A stretch of DNA of 64,000 bases from JAPSGB01 sp963775185 (GTDB taxonomy: Bacteria; Myxococcota_A; Polyangia; Polyangiales; Polyangiaceae). Within the stretch, counting starts at the first letter, position 1, and every line of letters begins with the position of its first letter. The DNA lies in NCBI GenBank assembly GCA_963775185.1, contig CAVZIE010000042.1, positions 1 through 64,000 of the forward strand, given 5' to 3'. The position numbers and the translations under genes are program-made. The notes below the pieces were generated by a model that saw nothing but the letters and a program-made list of their open reading frames with translations, ran no database searches and was not told where the DNA came from. This document shows positions 1-7,671 of this stretch, one piece after another.

Positions 1-68
1 CGACGCGGAGCTTGTCTTCGTTCCCGTTCGGGGGCTCCGTCCTCCGCCCCCTCTACTCGCTTCGCTCG

Positions 69-96
69 CATCGAGGCCGATAGCTCGGCCTCGATG
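69..96. repeat. Perfect 12-bp hairpin at the broken end of the HNH fragment
   Basis: The arms at 69-80 and 85-96 are perfectly complementary, with a 4-nt loop (TAGC). The hairpin sits exactly where homology to the HNH gene copy at 38.3 kb stops, so it may be a recombination junction or a terminator-like structure. There is no T-run next to it. Positions 1-68 hold nothing I recognise. Confidence 0.6.
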
Positions 97-287
97 GGTG
101 CGCGGCCCATATCCGAGCACGCGTTCGACGTACTCGGCGAAGTCGCGTAGCCGAGTTTCACGTGCACGCGCGCCCGCCGCGCCGCGAGCAGCCAGCGACC
201 CTCGTCGCGATCCAACGCCAGATGTTCTCCGGCGATGCGGAGCAGCTCAGCGTGCGCCTGCCGCCAGTCGTTCCCCTCGTTTTTCAT
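97..287 (-). pseudogene. 5' fragment of an HNH endonuclease gene (element A)
   Basis: Reading the minus strand from an ATG at 287 gives the same N-terminus as the HNH gene at 38178 (starts MKNEGNDWRQ). Homology continues to about position 97, where it ends at a hairpin. One base is missing relative to the 38.3-kb copy in the region encoding GYAT-FAEY (about 141-145), so the fragment is also frameshifted. It keeps only about 60 codons and lacks the HNH motif, so it cannot make a nuclease. It belongs to mobile element copy A, whose left end is at 3143. Confidence 0.8.
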
Positions 288-386
288 GCTTCCGGTCCAA
301 CACGGGCTTTTCGGCCCCCCAGCGCGCCGCGCTGGCGTGCGATCGCGCACCCGGACGCGTTTCGAGTCGGCCGATTGCGCGCGCGG

Positions 387-528
387 CGCCCACGTGGGCG
401 TTCTGGCCGCCAGCGGGCATGGCGCGGCGCGGTCGACCGTTTCTCTCGCGTCGACGCGCCCCGATCGTGTCAAGCGCGAAATTCGATATCTGTACGATTG
501 TGCCGGCGCCCTGCGCCCACGTGGGCGC
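387..528. repeat. Two CACGTG-core palindromes in element A
   Basis: CGCCCACGTGGGCG lies at 387-400, and a 16-bp version (GCGCCCACGTGGGCGC) lies at 513-528. Both are perfect palindromes and match the positions of palindromes in element B. They are noncoding and lie upstream of the HNH fragment. Confidence 0.85.
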
Positions 529-545
529 CCCGGAGTTCGCCCCAG

Positions 546-868
546 CTCCGCTCGGTAGTCGGGCCGGATGAAGGTCGGTGACGCCGGGAAAGCGACGCGT
601 GATCGATTACTTGGGAAGGTCTGTCGCGGTATCGTCGCGAGAGGCACAAATTCGCATTGGTGATCGAGTTTGTGGGTGGCTGGGACGGGGCCGGAGGCGG
701 CGGCCGGGGCTGTGGCCGTGTCGGTGACCGCGCCGGTGGCAGTGACGGGGGCGGCACGGCGAGACGGAGCCACGGCGCGAGGCAGGCTCGTGCCAGCCCT
801 GCGGGCTGTCACTGCGCCCGCAGGAGCGCGGCGCGGGGATGGATGCAGCGCGTCAACGCTCCTCCGCC
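546..868. other. Noncoding stretch upstream of the four-helix-bundle gene
   Basis: I see no supported gene between the end of element A homology (about 545) and the hairpin at 869. The sequence is GC-rich and simple, and open frames exist on both strands, as expected at this GC content. It may contain the left end of the ISAs1-bearing insertion, but I could not pick out a terminal repeat. Confidence 0.5.
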
Positions 869-905
869 GCCCGGCGGCGGGCGGGTCGGTGACCCGCCGC
901 CGGGC
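869..905. promoter_or_regulatory. Strong hairpin in the leader of the four-helix-bundle gene
   Basis: GCCCGGCGGCGGG at 869-881 pairs perfectly with 893-905. A competing shorter stem (881-887 with 891-897) overlaps it. The structure ends about 6 nt before the AAAGGAG ribosome-binding site of the gene starting at 925, so it could act on transcription or translation of that gene. Confidence 0.5.
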
Positions 906-924
906 GGGCGAAAGGAGATCAACG

Positions 925-1248
925 ATGCGCTTCCACACCCTCGACGTCGCCCTCGCCGCCCAGCGCGCTCTTGTGCCGCTGGTCCACCGCGTCCAGCGCC
1001 ACGATCGCAAGCTGGCGCAGCAACTGAAGGACGCCACCAACAGCTTCGTGCTCAACCTCGGAGAAGGCGCGTACTCCGATCCGGGCACGCGGCGCAGCCG
1101 CTACCAGAGCTCCGCCGGCAGCGCCGGCGAGGTGCGCATGGGCCTCTACGCGGCCGTGGGCTGGCGCTACCTGCGCCAGGAAGAAGCGGAGCCCGCGCTC
1201 GCGCATCTGGATCGGCTGCTCGCTTCCCTGTGGAAGCTCACCCACTGA
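925..1248 (+). CDS. Four helix bundle protein (S23/IVS family)
   Basis: This 107-residue protein resembles the four-helix-bundle family (PF05635-like; proteins first seen encoded in 23S rRNA intervening sequences). The predicted fold is all helical, with the family-typical pattern around LKDATNSFVLNLGEGAY near residues 34-50. The start is supported by AAAGGAG 8 nt upstream of the ATG. Cellular function is unknown for most members. A relative, Avd, is an accessory of diversity-generating retroelements, but no such retroelement is nearby. The gene sits in a block inserted into mobile element A, next to an ISAs1-type transposase, which suggests recent arrival. It is flanked by strong hairpins on both sides. 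Confidence 0.8.
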   Translation: MRFHTLDVALAAQRALVPLVHRVQRHDRKLAQQLKDATNSFVLNLGEGAYSDPGTRRSRYQSSAGSAGEVRMGLYAAVGWRYLRQEEAEPALAHLDRLLASLWKLTH

Positions 1249-1253
1249 AGGCA

Positions 1254-1287
1254 CCGCCCCGGCGTCGCGTGAGCGGCGCCGGGGCGG
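1254..1287. terminator. Hairpin after the four-helix-bundle gene
   Basis: An 11-bp GC stem (1254-1264 with 1277-1287) lies just 5 nt after the stop codon at 1246-1248. The loop is 12 nt and there is no T-run, so it is a plausible but not canonical terminator. Confidence 0.45.
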
Positions 1288-1412
1288 ATCATCGAATGCC
1301 TGACGCTTCTCCCGCGACGGATCGAGTTGCGACAGCGACCCAGCGAGCGAGCGCAGGCGACGACCATCCTGCTCTCGCTCGCGTGGCGGCACAACGACCA
1401 AAGGAGGAGCAG

Positions 1413-2701
1413 ATGGCGCAAAGCACAAGGACCAAGCGAAGGATCATCGGCATGGCCGCGAAACGTCTGGGCGAAGCGCGGCTCGAAGAAATCGACGACC
1501 CTCGCGACCCACGCGGCCGGCGGTGGTCGCTCCCGGCGCTCTTGTCGGGCGCGCTGGTCGGGCTGAGGCGGGATGCCGGAGCCTGAAGGCGGTGGAGGAG
1601 CTGACGGACGAGCTGACGCTGCCGGTGCGTCGCAGGCTCGGCATCGCCCGGCGTATCTCCGACACGACGCTGCGCGACGCGCTTGCGATGCTCGCGCCGG
1701 ACGACCTGCGGCCGATCCTGCACAGAGCCACGCGAGCGGCCCGTCGCCGCAAGGCGCTCGAGCCCGACGGACTGCCCTTCGGCGTCGTCGCGCTCGACGG
1801 CAAGGACACGGTCGTCCCAGCATGCGACGACTTCTTCGCGCAGCGGCAGACCCACGGCGATGACGCGCCGTTGGCCGGTGCCGTGCGCACGGTCACGGCG
1901 ACGCTGGTCAGCGCCAGCACGCGGCCGGTCATCGACGTGACGTCGATTCCGGCGAGCACGAACGAGATGGGCATCTTCGAGCGGGCGCTCGATGCGCTGA
2001 TGGCGACCTACAGCCGGAGCGACCTGTTCCGGCTCGTCACGTACGACGCGGGCGCCTGCTCCAAGGACAACGCCCAGGCCGTGCGCAAGCACGGCCTGCA
2101 CTACCTCTTCGGCCTGAAGGCGTCCCAGCCCACGCTCCATAACGAAGCGGCGCTGTGGCTCGGCAGCCGCCAGGCCGACGAGGCCGTCGCGACGACGTCG
2201 GACGTCGATGGAGACAGGACGGTCGTGCGGCGGCTCTACGTGGGCGAAGCCACCTCAGCGCCGGAAGGCTGGGAGCACTTGCGCACCGTGCTGCGCGTCC
2301 AGATGGAGACGTTGGACTCGAACGGCACGCCCAACAACGTCGAGAACCGCTACTTCGTCTCGAGCTTGCCGCGCTCCCGCCTGACCGACGACCAATGGCT
2401 CCTGCTCGTACGCCGTCACTGGGGCGTCGAGACGTCGCACCAGATCCTCGACGTCGCCTTCGAGGAAGACGACCATCCCTGGATCGAGCAGAACCCGCGC
2501 GCCACCGTCGTCGTCATGGTGCTGCGCCGGATCGCGTACACGCTGCTCGCACTCTGGCGCTACGTGACGTTGCGCGGCGAGAGCCAGCGCAACCGGACCT
2601 GGCGCGAAGTGATGCGCGACATCGATCGTGCTGTAACCAAAGCCACGGCGGAACAACTCGCAGGGCTACGCCGTCACCGGCTGGCGCCGGCTTCGGCGTA
2701 G
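1413..2701 (+). pseudogene. ISAs1-type DDE transposase, frameshifted
   Basis: The N-terminal part starts at ATG 1413, preceded by AGGAGG, and runs in frame to about 1565 (ends GALVGL). The rest continues one frame over (AGCRSLKAVEEL) to the stop at 2699-2701. A single missing base near 1561-1570 explains the break. The joined protein is about 429 residues, near the usual size for ISAs1/ISH-like DDE transposases. It shows the typical blocks VALDGKD (first Asp), a region around FRLVTYDAGA, and RRHWGVE with the downstream Glu. Inverted repeats were not located. The copy is inactive unless the break is a sequencing error or a programmed frameshift. Confidence 0.8.
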
Positions 2702-2908
2702 CCGCCCGCACCAGGCCCTCGCGCCGACACGCTCCTTGACAACGCCCCGCCCCGGTTGCCCCGGACCCGGCCACCGCCCCCGATGGCCGCGGCGCGGAGC
2801 GCCCGCGGCCGCCGCCGCCGCTGCCGCCGGACCCGGTCACCGACCCTGTCACGGTCACCTCGAGCCGGAGACGCTGCTCGCGCCGGCGAACACCGATCTC
2901 GGCTGGAG
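2702..2908. other. Low-complexity GC-rich spacer
   Basis: Between the transposase stop and the left block of element A there is about 200 bp of Pro/Gly-codon-like low-complexity DNA. No gene is supported. It probably holds the right end of the inserted ISAs1-bearing block. Confidence 0.5.
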
Positions 2909-2974
2909 CTCGCCCTGTCTCAATCGTGCCTTGCGCCCAGCCGACGTAGACGAGGTTGCCCCGCACTCCGACGG

Positions 2975-2988
2975 CGCCCACGTGGGCG
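2975..2988. repeat. CACGTG-core palindrome in element A left block
   Basis: CGCCCACGTGGGCG is a perfect 14-bp palindrome. It occupies the same place in the left block as 37707-37720 in copy B and 42503-42516 in copy C. Confidence 0.85.
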
Positions 2989-3143
2989 GCGTTGACCGCG
3001 CTCGCCGCGCGCAAGTGCGCGAAATCCAATCTTGTGCGCGCCGGCGGGATCCAGGCGGCACGAGCTCCCGCGCTCGGATTGCAACGTGACGGCGTTCCTG
3101 TCCGCGCCGACGGCGCCCACCCCTGCGATTTCTGGACACCTCT

Positions 3144-5240
3144 TCAGAGCTTGGACCAGTCGCGGACGAAGCGGCCGTCGGCGACCGACTTGAGCTTTCC
3201 CGCGCCGGTGAAGATGTACGTCGTGGAGACGACGGCGAGCTCGCCGGCGCGATAGCGCGTCTCGTTGCACTCGGCCGTCCATGACACGGTCTCGGTGTGC
3301 CGCTTGTTGCCGCGCCGGGTATGGCGCACGACCGTGCGCCCCTGGACGCTCACCGCGCACGAGCCGATCAGCGCCCATTGGTCGGGCCACGTCCTGAGCG
3401 AGTCGTCGACCAGCTTGCCGAACGCGCGCTTGTCGCGCGCGTGGCCGTCCACCGTGACGGTGTCGGCGAGCAGACCGAGCAAGGCGTTGGTGTCGTGCTG
3501 GTTCCGCGTACGCTCCAGCTCGGCGAGCCGGCCCGCGGTCGCCGCGACGAACGACGGATTGGTGTTGCTGGTGTCGATGCCGATGGCGCGCGCACAGCAC
3601 AGCGTCGCGGCCGCGCCGTCGCCGCTGCTCGCGGCGGCGGTGTGACGCGCGCCGCAACCCGCGCCGCCGCGGACGACGATGCCCGACGCGTCCGCGCTCG
3701 CCGTCCACGAGGCCGCCTTGCCGACCGACGCATCGATCTCGCACGCGCGCGTCCACTGGGGCTCGCTGCACAGCGACATGCTGGCGTGCGCGCACGCGGT
3801 CTGCGCCTCGGCGAAGCCCGGGCCGGCGGCCTTGCGCCGCGCCACGTGGAAGCGCGAAAACCACGTCCCGCCGGCACCGCGGCCCTCCGGCACGTCGCGC
3901 TCGAGCGCCGGCGGTGGCGCGCCGGCCGCCGCGGCCGGCGCAGCCGCCGACGACGCGGCGACGGGCATATCGCTCGGCGCGGCGGGCGCGGCGGGCGCGG
4001 CGCTCGAAGCGGCGAGCGCGGCGACCGCCGACGACGAGGCCGCCGGCGCCGGACCACTCCAGACGAGGTGGCCGAGAAATCCGATCAACGCGAACGCCGT
4101 GGTGGCCGCGGCCGCGGCGAGGGCGATACTGGCGGGGGTGGCGCGCGTGCCGCGCGCCCGTGCGCCGCGCGGCTCCGGCGGGATCTGGCTGATCGACGCC
4201 AGATGCGTCTCCGCTTCCCGAGCCGCGAAGCGCACCGTCGCCGCGTCCGGCGACGAGCGCGGTATCGGCTCCGGCGCCAAGCGCGCGAGCGCGTCATCGC
4301 CGCCCTCCGACAGCGCAAGCGCCAGCGCGTCGCCGAGCTGCGCCGCGTCCAGGTAGCGCTGCTTGGGATCGACGGCCAGCGCCTTCTGCAGCACCGCTTC
4401 GACCGCGTCGCTGGTCGCGACGCCGAGCGCGCGCAGCGTGGGACGATGCGCGGAATCCGCGGCGGTGACGAAGAGCTGTGCCGCATCCTCGCCTTCAAGC
4501 GCCTGCCGACCGCTCGCCACTTCGACCAGGACGAGCGCGAGCGAGAACACGTCGCTCCACGGTCCCGTCGCGCCGAAGCGGCGGCTGAACTGCTCCGGCG
4601 AGCCATAGCGCGGCGTGAACGCCTGCAAGGATCGCCCGGTGGCCTCCAGCGCCTTGGTCAGGCTCGCGGTTTCCGTCAGCACCTTGGCGATGCCGAAGTC
4701 GAGCACCTTGAGCGTCCGCCTTCCGCCGATGCGCGCCAGGAACAGGTTCGCCGGCTTCACGTCGCGATGGGCGATGCCCTGTTCGTGGGCGATCGCCAAG
4801 GCGCGGATCGCCGGCTCCATGAGCTCGAAGGCCTCGGCGAGCGGGAGCCCGCCGGCGCCGCTCTCCGCGCGTTCCTCCAGCTCCTCGTCCAGGGTGCGGC
4901 CGTCCAGCCACTCCAGCACGATATACGGCGTCCACGGTCCCTTGGGCGACTGCGCCGCGCCGACGTCGAGCGCCTGCACGATGCCGGCCGTGGCGCGCGA
5001 GAGGTTGTGCAGCAGCCGCCCTTCCGCCAGGAAGCTCGCGAAGAAACGCTCGCGCTCCTCCCCGACCAGCGACTCCGGAATGCGCAGGCACTTGACCGCG
5101 ACCGTCTGCTCGAAACCAAGGTGGTGGGCGCGGTACACGATCCCGAAACCACCCTCGCCGACGAGCTCGTCGACGCGGTACTTGCCGTCGACGGTCGCGC
5201 CTACCCATCCGAACGGATCTTCGCGGCCAGGCTCCGGCAT
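3144..5240 (-). CDS. Membrane Ser/Thr protein kinase with extracytoplasmic C-terminal domain
   Basis: The 698-residue protein starts with a complete Hanks-type kinase domain. It has the glycine loop GEGGFG (about residues 29-34), VAVK with Lys50, HRDVKPANL with the catalytic Asp160, and DFGIAK from residue 181. A Pro/Arg-rich linker leads to one membrane segment (about residues 375-400, ending FLGHLVW). The outer part is Ala/Pro-rich, then has a Cys-containing region (residues about 470-560) and a SnoaL/NTF2-like tail with DTVTVDG and YIFTGAGKLKS. It probably phosphorylates cytoplasmic partners in response to an outer signal. Its TGA stop abuts the left end of mobile element A. The hybrid kinase gene upstream (5307-6853) is in the same orientation, separated by a REP-like repeat. 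Confidence 0.88.
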   Translation of the reverse strand: MPEPGREDPFGWVGATVDGKYRVDELVGEGGFGIVYRAHHLGFEQTVAVKCLRIPESLVGEERERFFASFLAEGRLLHNLSRATAGIVQALDVGAAQSPKGPWTPYIVLEWLDGRTLDEELEERAESGAGGLPLAEAFELMEPAIRALAIAHEQGIAHRDVKPANLFLARIGGRRTLKVLDFGIAKVLTETASLTKALEATGRSLQAFTPRYGSPEQFSRRFGATGPWSDVFSLALVLVEVASGRQALEGEDAAQLFVTAADSAHRPTLRALGVATSDAVEAVLQKALAVDPKQRYLDAAQLGDALALALSEGGDDALARLAPEPIPRSSPDAATVRFAAREAETHLASISQIPPEPRGARARGTRATPASIALAAAAATTAFALIGFLGHLVWSGPAPAASSSAVAALAASSAAPAAPAAPSDMPVAASSAAAPAAAAGAPPPALERDVPEGRGAGGTWFSRFHVARRKAAGPGFAEAQTACAHASMSLCSEPQWTRACEIDASVGKAASWTASADASGIVVRGGAGCGARHTAAASSGDGAAATLCCARAIGIDTSNTNPSFVAATAGRLAELERTRNQHDTNALLGLLADTVTVDGHARDKRAFGKLVDDSLRTWPDQWALIGSCAVSVQGRTVVRHTRRGNKRHTETVSWTAECNETRYRAGELAVVSTTYIFTGAGKLKSVADGRFVRDWSKL

Positions 5241-5281
5241 CGATGATCGCAGGGTACCACCGCCGGGCGCCCCGGGCGCGG

Positions 5282-5306
5282 GGTTCCGCGCCGGACCGGC
5301 AAACCC
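5282..5306 (-). repeat. REP-like repeat, copy 1
   Basis: This is the minus-strand orientation of the dispersed repeat with core GCCGGTCCGGCGCGGAA. It fills the gap between the hybrid kinase stop (5307) and the Ser/Thr kinase start (5240). Confidence 0.85.
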
Positions 5307-6853
5307 TCACTCGATCGGCGCCGCGCCTTGGCGTTGGCCGAGCACTTCCCGCACCTTGCGGGTGAGCGCGACGGGTGTGAGAGGCTTCTGCAGGAACGCG
5401 ACCTCGGACTCCAGGATGCCGTGCTGCATGATCGCCTCGTCCGTGTAGCCGGACATGAACAGCACCTTCATGCGCGGACGCAGCGCGACCAGGCGCTCGG
5501 CGAGCTGGCGCCCGCTGAACTTCGGCAACACGACGTCGGTCAAGAGCAGGTGGATCGACGCCGGATGCTGCTCGCACACGAGCAGCGCCTCGCCGCCGTT
5601 GCCGACGTCGAGCACGCGGTAGCCGGCGCGCCGGAGGATGTTGCACGCGACGGCGCGCACTTGATCGTCGTCCTCGACCAGCAGGATCGTCTCGCTGCCG
5701 CGAACCGACTCGGGCGCGGGCGGTTGCGAGGACTGGCGTTGGACCGCGCCATCGACGCGTGGGAAGTAGACCCTGAAGGTCGTGCCGACCCCGGGCTCGC
5801 TGTAGAGCCAGATGTGCCCGCCGCTCTGCTGCACGATGCCGTACGCCATCGACAGCCCGAGCCCGGTGCCCTTGCCCGTCTCCTTGGTGGTGTAGAACGG
5901 CTCGAAATCCTGGCCTGCGTCCTCGCATCCATGCCGGTCCCGGTGTCGCTGACGGCGATCATCACGTACGATCCGGGCGAGACTTCGGGGTGCGTCCCGG
6001 CGTAGTCCGCGTCCAGCTCGGCGTTGCGCGTCTCGATCGTCAGCTTGCCGCCCGTCGGCATGGCGTCGCGGGCGTTGATCGCGAGATTGAGCAGGATCTG
6101 CTCGACGCTACCGGCGTCGGCCTTGATCCGGCCGAGCGCCGACGCCGCCAGTAGCGTGAGCTCCACGTCGGCGCCGAGCAGACGCACAAGCATCTTCTTC
6201 AGGCCTCCGACGACATGGTTCAGGTCGAGCACGCGCGGCTGGACGGCCTGCTGCCGACTGATCGCCAGGAGCTGCCGGGTGACCTCCGCCGCGCGCTTGC
6301 CCGCCTCGAGGATCTGCTCGACGTCCTCGCGAAGCGGATCCTCGGGCGGCAGGTCCGACAGCAGCAGCGAGGTGTAGCTCAACACCACGCTCAGCAGGTT
6401 GTTGAAGTCGTGGGCCACGCCACCTGCCAGTCGGCCCACGGCCTCCATCTTCTGCGCGTGGAGCAACTGCGCCTCGGTGCGCGCGAGCTCCTCCGCCGAG
6501 CGCTTCTGCGCCGTGATGTCGATGGAGAGAATGCACGCGCCCTGGGGAACCGGTACGAAGTGCAGGTCGAACCAGCCCTTGGTCCCGTCGGGAAACGCGA
6601 ACTCGTTGTCCATGCGCAGGTGCACGCGCTCGGTCATGCAGCGCTGGAGGCTGGCGAACATGGGTGTCGCGTCGATGCCCGGAAAGCACTCCGTCATGCG
6701 GCGCCCGACAAGCTTCTCCTGCGAAGCCTTGGCCTGGGCGACGACGACGTCGTTCACGAACAGGTACTCGTAGTCGAAGCCGATCACCTGGCAGCCCTCG
6801 AGTAGATTCTCGAGCACGCTGCGAGCGAGACTCTCCGGCGGCGAAGCGGGCAC
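5307..6853 (-). pseudogene. PAS hybrid sensor histidine kinase with receiver domain, frameshifted
   Basis: From GTG 6853 (start uncertain) the frame encodes a PAS domain (residues about 15-130), then HisKA with GGVAHDFNNLL as phospho-acceptor box, then HATPase with an N box (NLAINARDA) and VSDTGTGMD. Near 5905-5912 one T is missing relative to the expected IFEPFYTTKE. The remainder (GTGLGLSMAYGIV, then a receiver with VEDDDQVR and LLTDVVLPKFSG) continues in another frame to the stop at 5307. The joined length is about 515 residues. All catalytic motifs are intact, so the break could be a sequence error. The product would autophosphorylate and pass phosphate to its own receiver. It is encoded just upstream of the Ser/Thr kinase. 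Confidence 0.8.
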
Positions 6854-6891
6854 GCTCCGATCGTACTCGCTCTTCGATCGAGGAAGAAGGG

Positions 6892-6912
6892 TTGTCGGTC
6901 CGGCGCGGAATC
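6892..6912 (+). repeat. REP-like repeat, copy 2
   Basis: TTGT-variant of the dispersed repeat, located between the end of the Cys-rich lipoprotein gene (6921) and the start of the hybrid kinase (6853). Confidence 0.85.
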
Positions 6913-6920
6913 GCTCTGGC

Positions 6921-7517
6921 CTACGGCGCGCCACCCTCCACATCGTAGTATGCGCAGGTGCCGGTGTGGTCGACCTGGGTGCACGCGATCGGCGAGCCGC
7001 ACGGACAGACGTAGGCGTTCGTGCAGGCGCCGCCCAATCCGCAGTCGGCGTCGCGCCAACACGTGGGCTGCTGGTAGCTCGGCTCGCATCGCCCTGCCAC
7101 GCACTCGGACGCCGCGCCGCAGTCGGCGTCGCTCCCGCAGCAGCCCGGCGGCGGAGGCATGGCGCAGTTGCCCGGGTGCTCCTGGATTTCGCACAGGTCG
7201 GGGCACTTGCACACCGCGACGCCTTCGCACCGCGCGCCGGGACCGCAGTCCGCGTCGCGCCAGCAACTGTTGACCAGCGGGTGACAGTAGCCGGCCACGC
7301 ACTCGCCGCCCTGGCAGACCGCGTCGGAGCCGCAGCAGCCGTTGCCTCCGCCGGATCCACCGGATGACGATCCCGCCGCGCCGCCGGTGCTGGATCCACC
7401 GGTCGCGCCGCTGCCGCCGGCGCCAGAGCCGCCACTGCCGCCGCTGTTGCCCGTCACGGACCCGCCACAGGCGGCCAACCCGGACACCGCCAGCCCAATC
7501 AAGAACCAAGGTCGCAT
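6921..7517 (-). CDS. Cys-rich secreted lipoprotein
   Basis: The chosen ATG (7517) gives MRPWFLIGLAVSGLAACGG, a lipoprotein signal with lipobox LAAC; an upstream in-frame start would bury this signal. After the lipidated Cys comes a Gly/Ser-rich linker of about 45 residues. A Cys-rich region of about 130 residues follows, with repeated units such as CCGSDA and CWRDADCG. Units of this kind resemble small disulfide-knotted repeats common in myxobacterial surface proteins. It probably sits in the outer membrane facing out. The function is unknown. It is divergent from the TolB-like lipoprotein gene at 7672. Confidence 0.8.
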   Translation of the reverse strand: MRPWFLIGLAVSGLAACGGSVTGNSGGSGGSGAGGSGATGGSSTGGAAGSSSGGSGGGNGCCGSDAVCQGGECVAGYCHPLVNSCWRDADCGPGARCEGVAVCKCPDLCEIQEHPGNCAMPPPPGCCGSDADCGAASECVAGRCEPSYQQPTCWRDADCGLGGACTNAYVCPCGSPIACTQVDHTGTCAYYDVEGGAP

Positions 7518-7671
7518 GTCGACGCGAGCTGAGCACGCGCCGTGCCAGCCCGGCAATCGTGCAGCAGAGGGCGCGGGACGACGCGCCCGGACGGCGACGC
7601 TGTCGCACCATGTGCCACTTCAAGCGCCGTGGCACACCCGCGCGCGGGCGGAGCGGCGTACACTTGCACGC

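Larger units (their letters stand above)
97..3143 (-). mobile_element. HNH-carrying element, copy A (split and truncated)
   Basis: Two blocks match copy B (37552-39659) in the same order on the minus strand. Block 3143-2909 matches the left 235 bp of copy B, and block 545-97 matches its internal palindrome region and the start of its HNH gene. Between them lies unrelated DNA (about 546-2908) with a four-helix-bundle gene and an ISAs1-type transposase, so copy A was itself invaded. Its left end (AGAGGTGTCCAG on the minus strand) begins directly after the TGA stop of the kinase gene at 3144-3146. Its right end is missing from the window. Confidence 0.7.
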
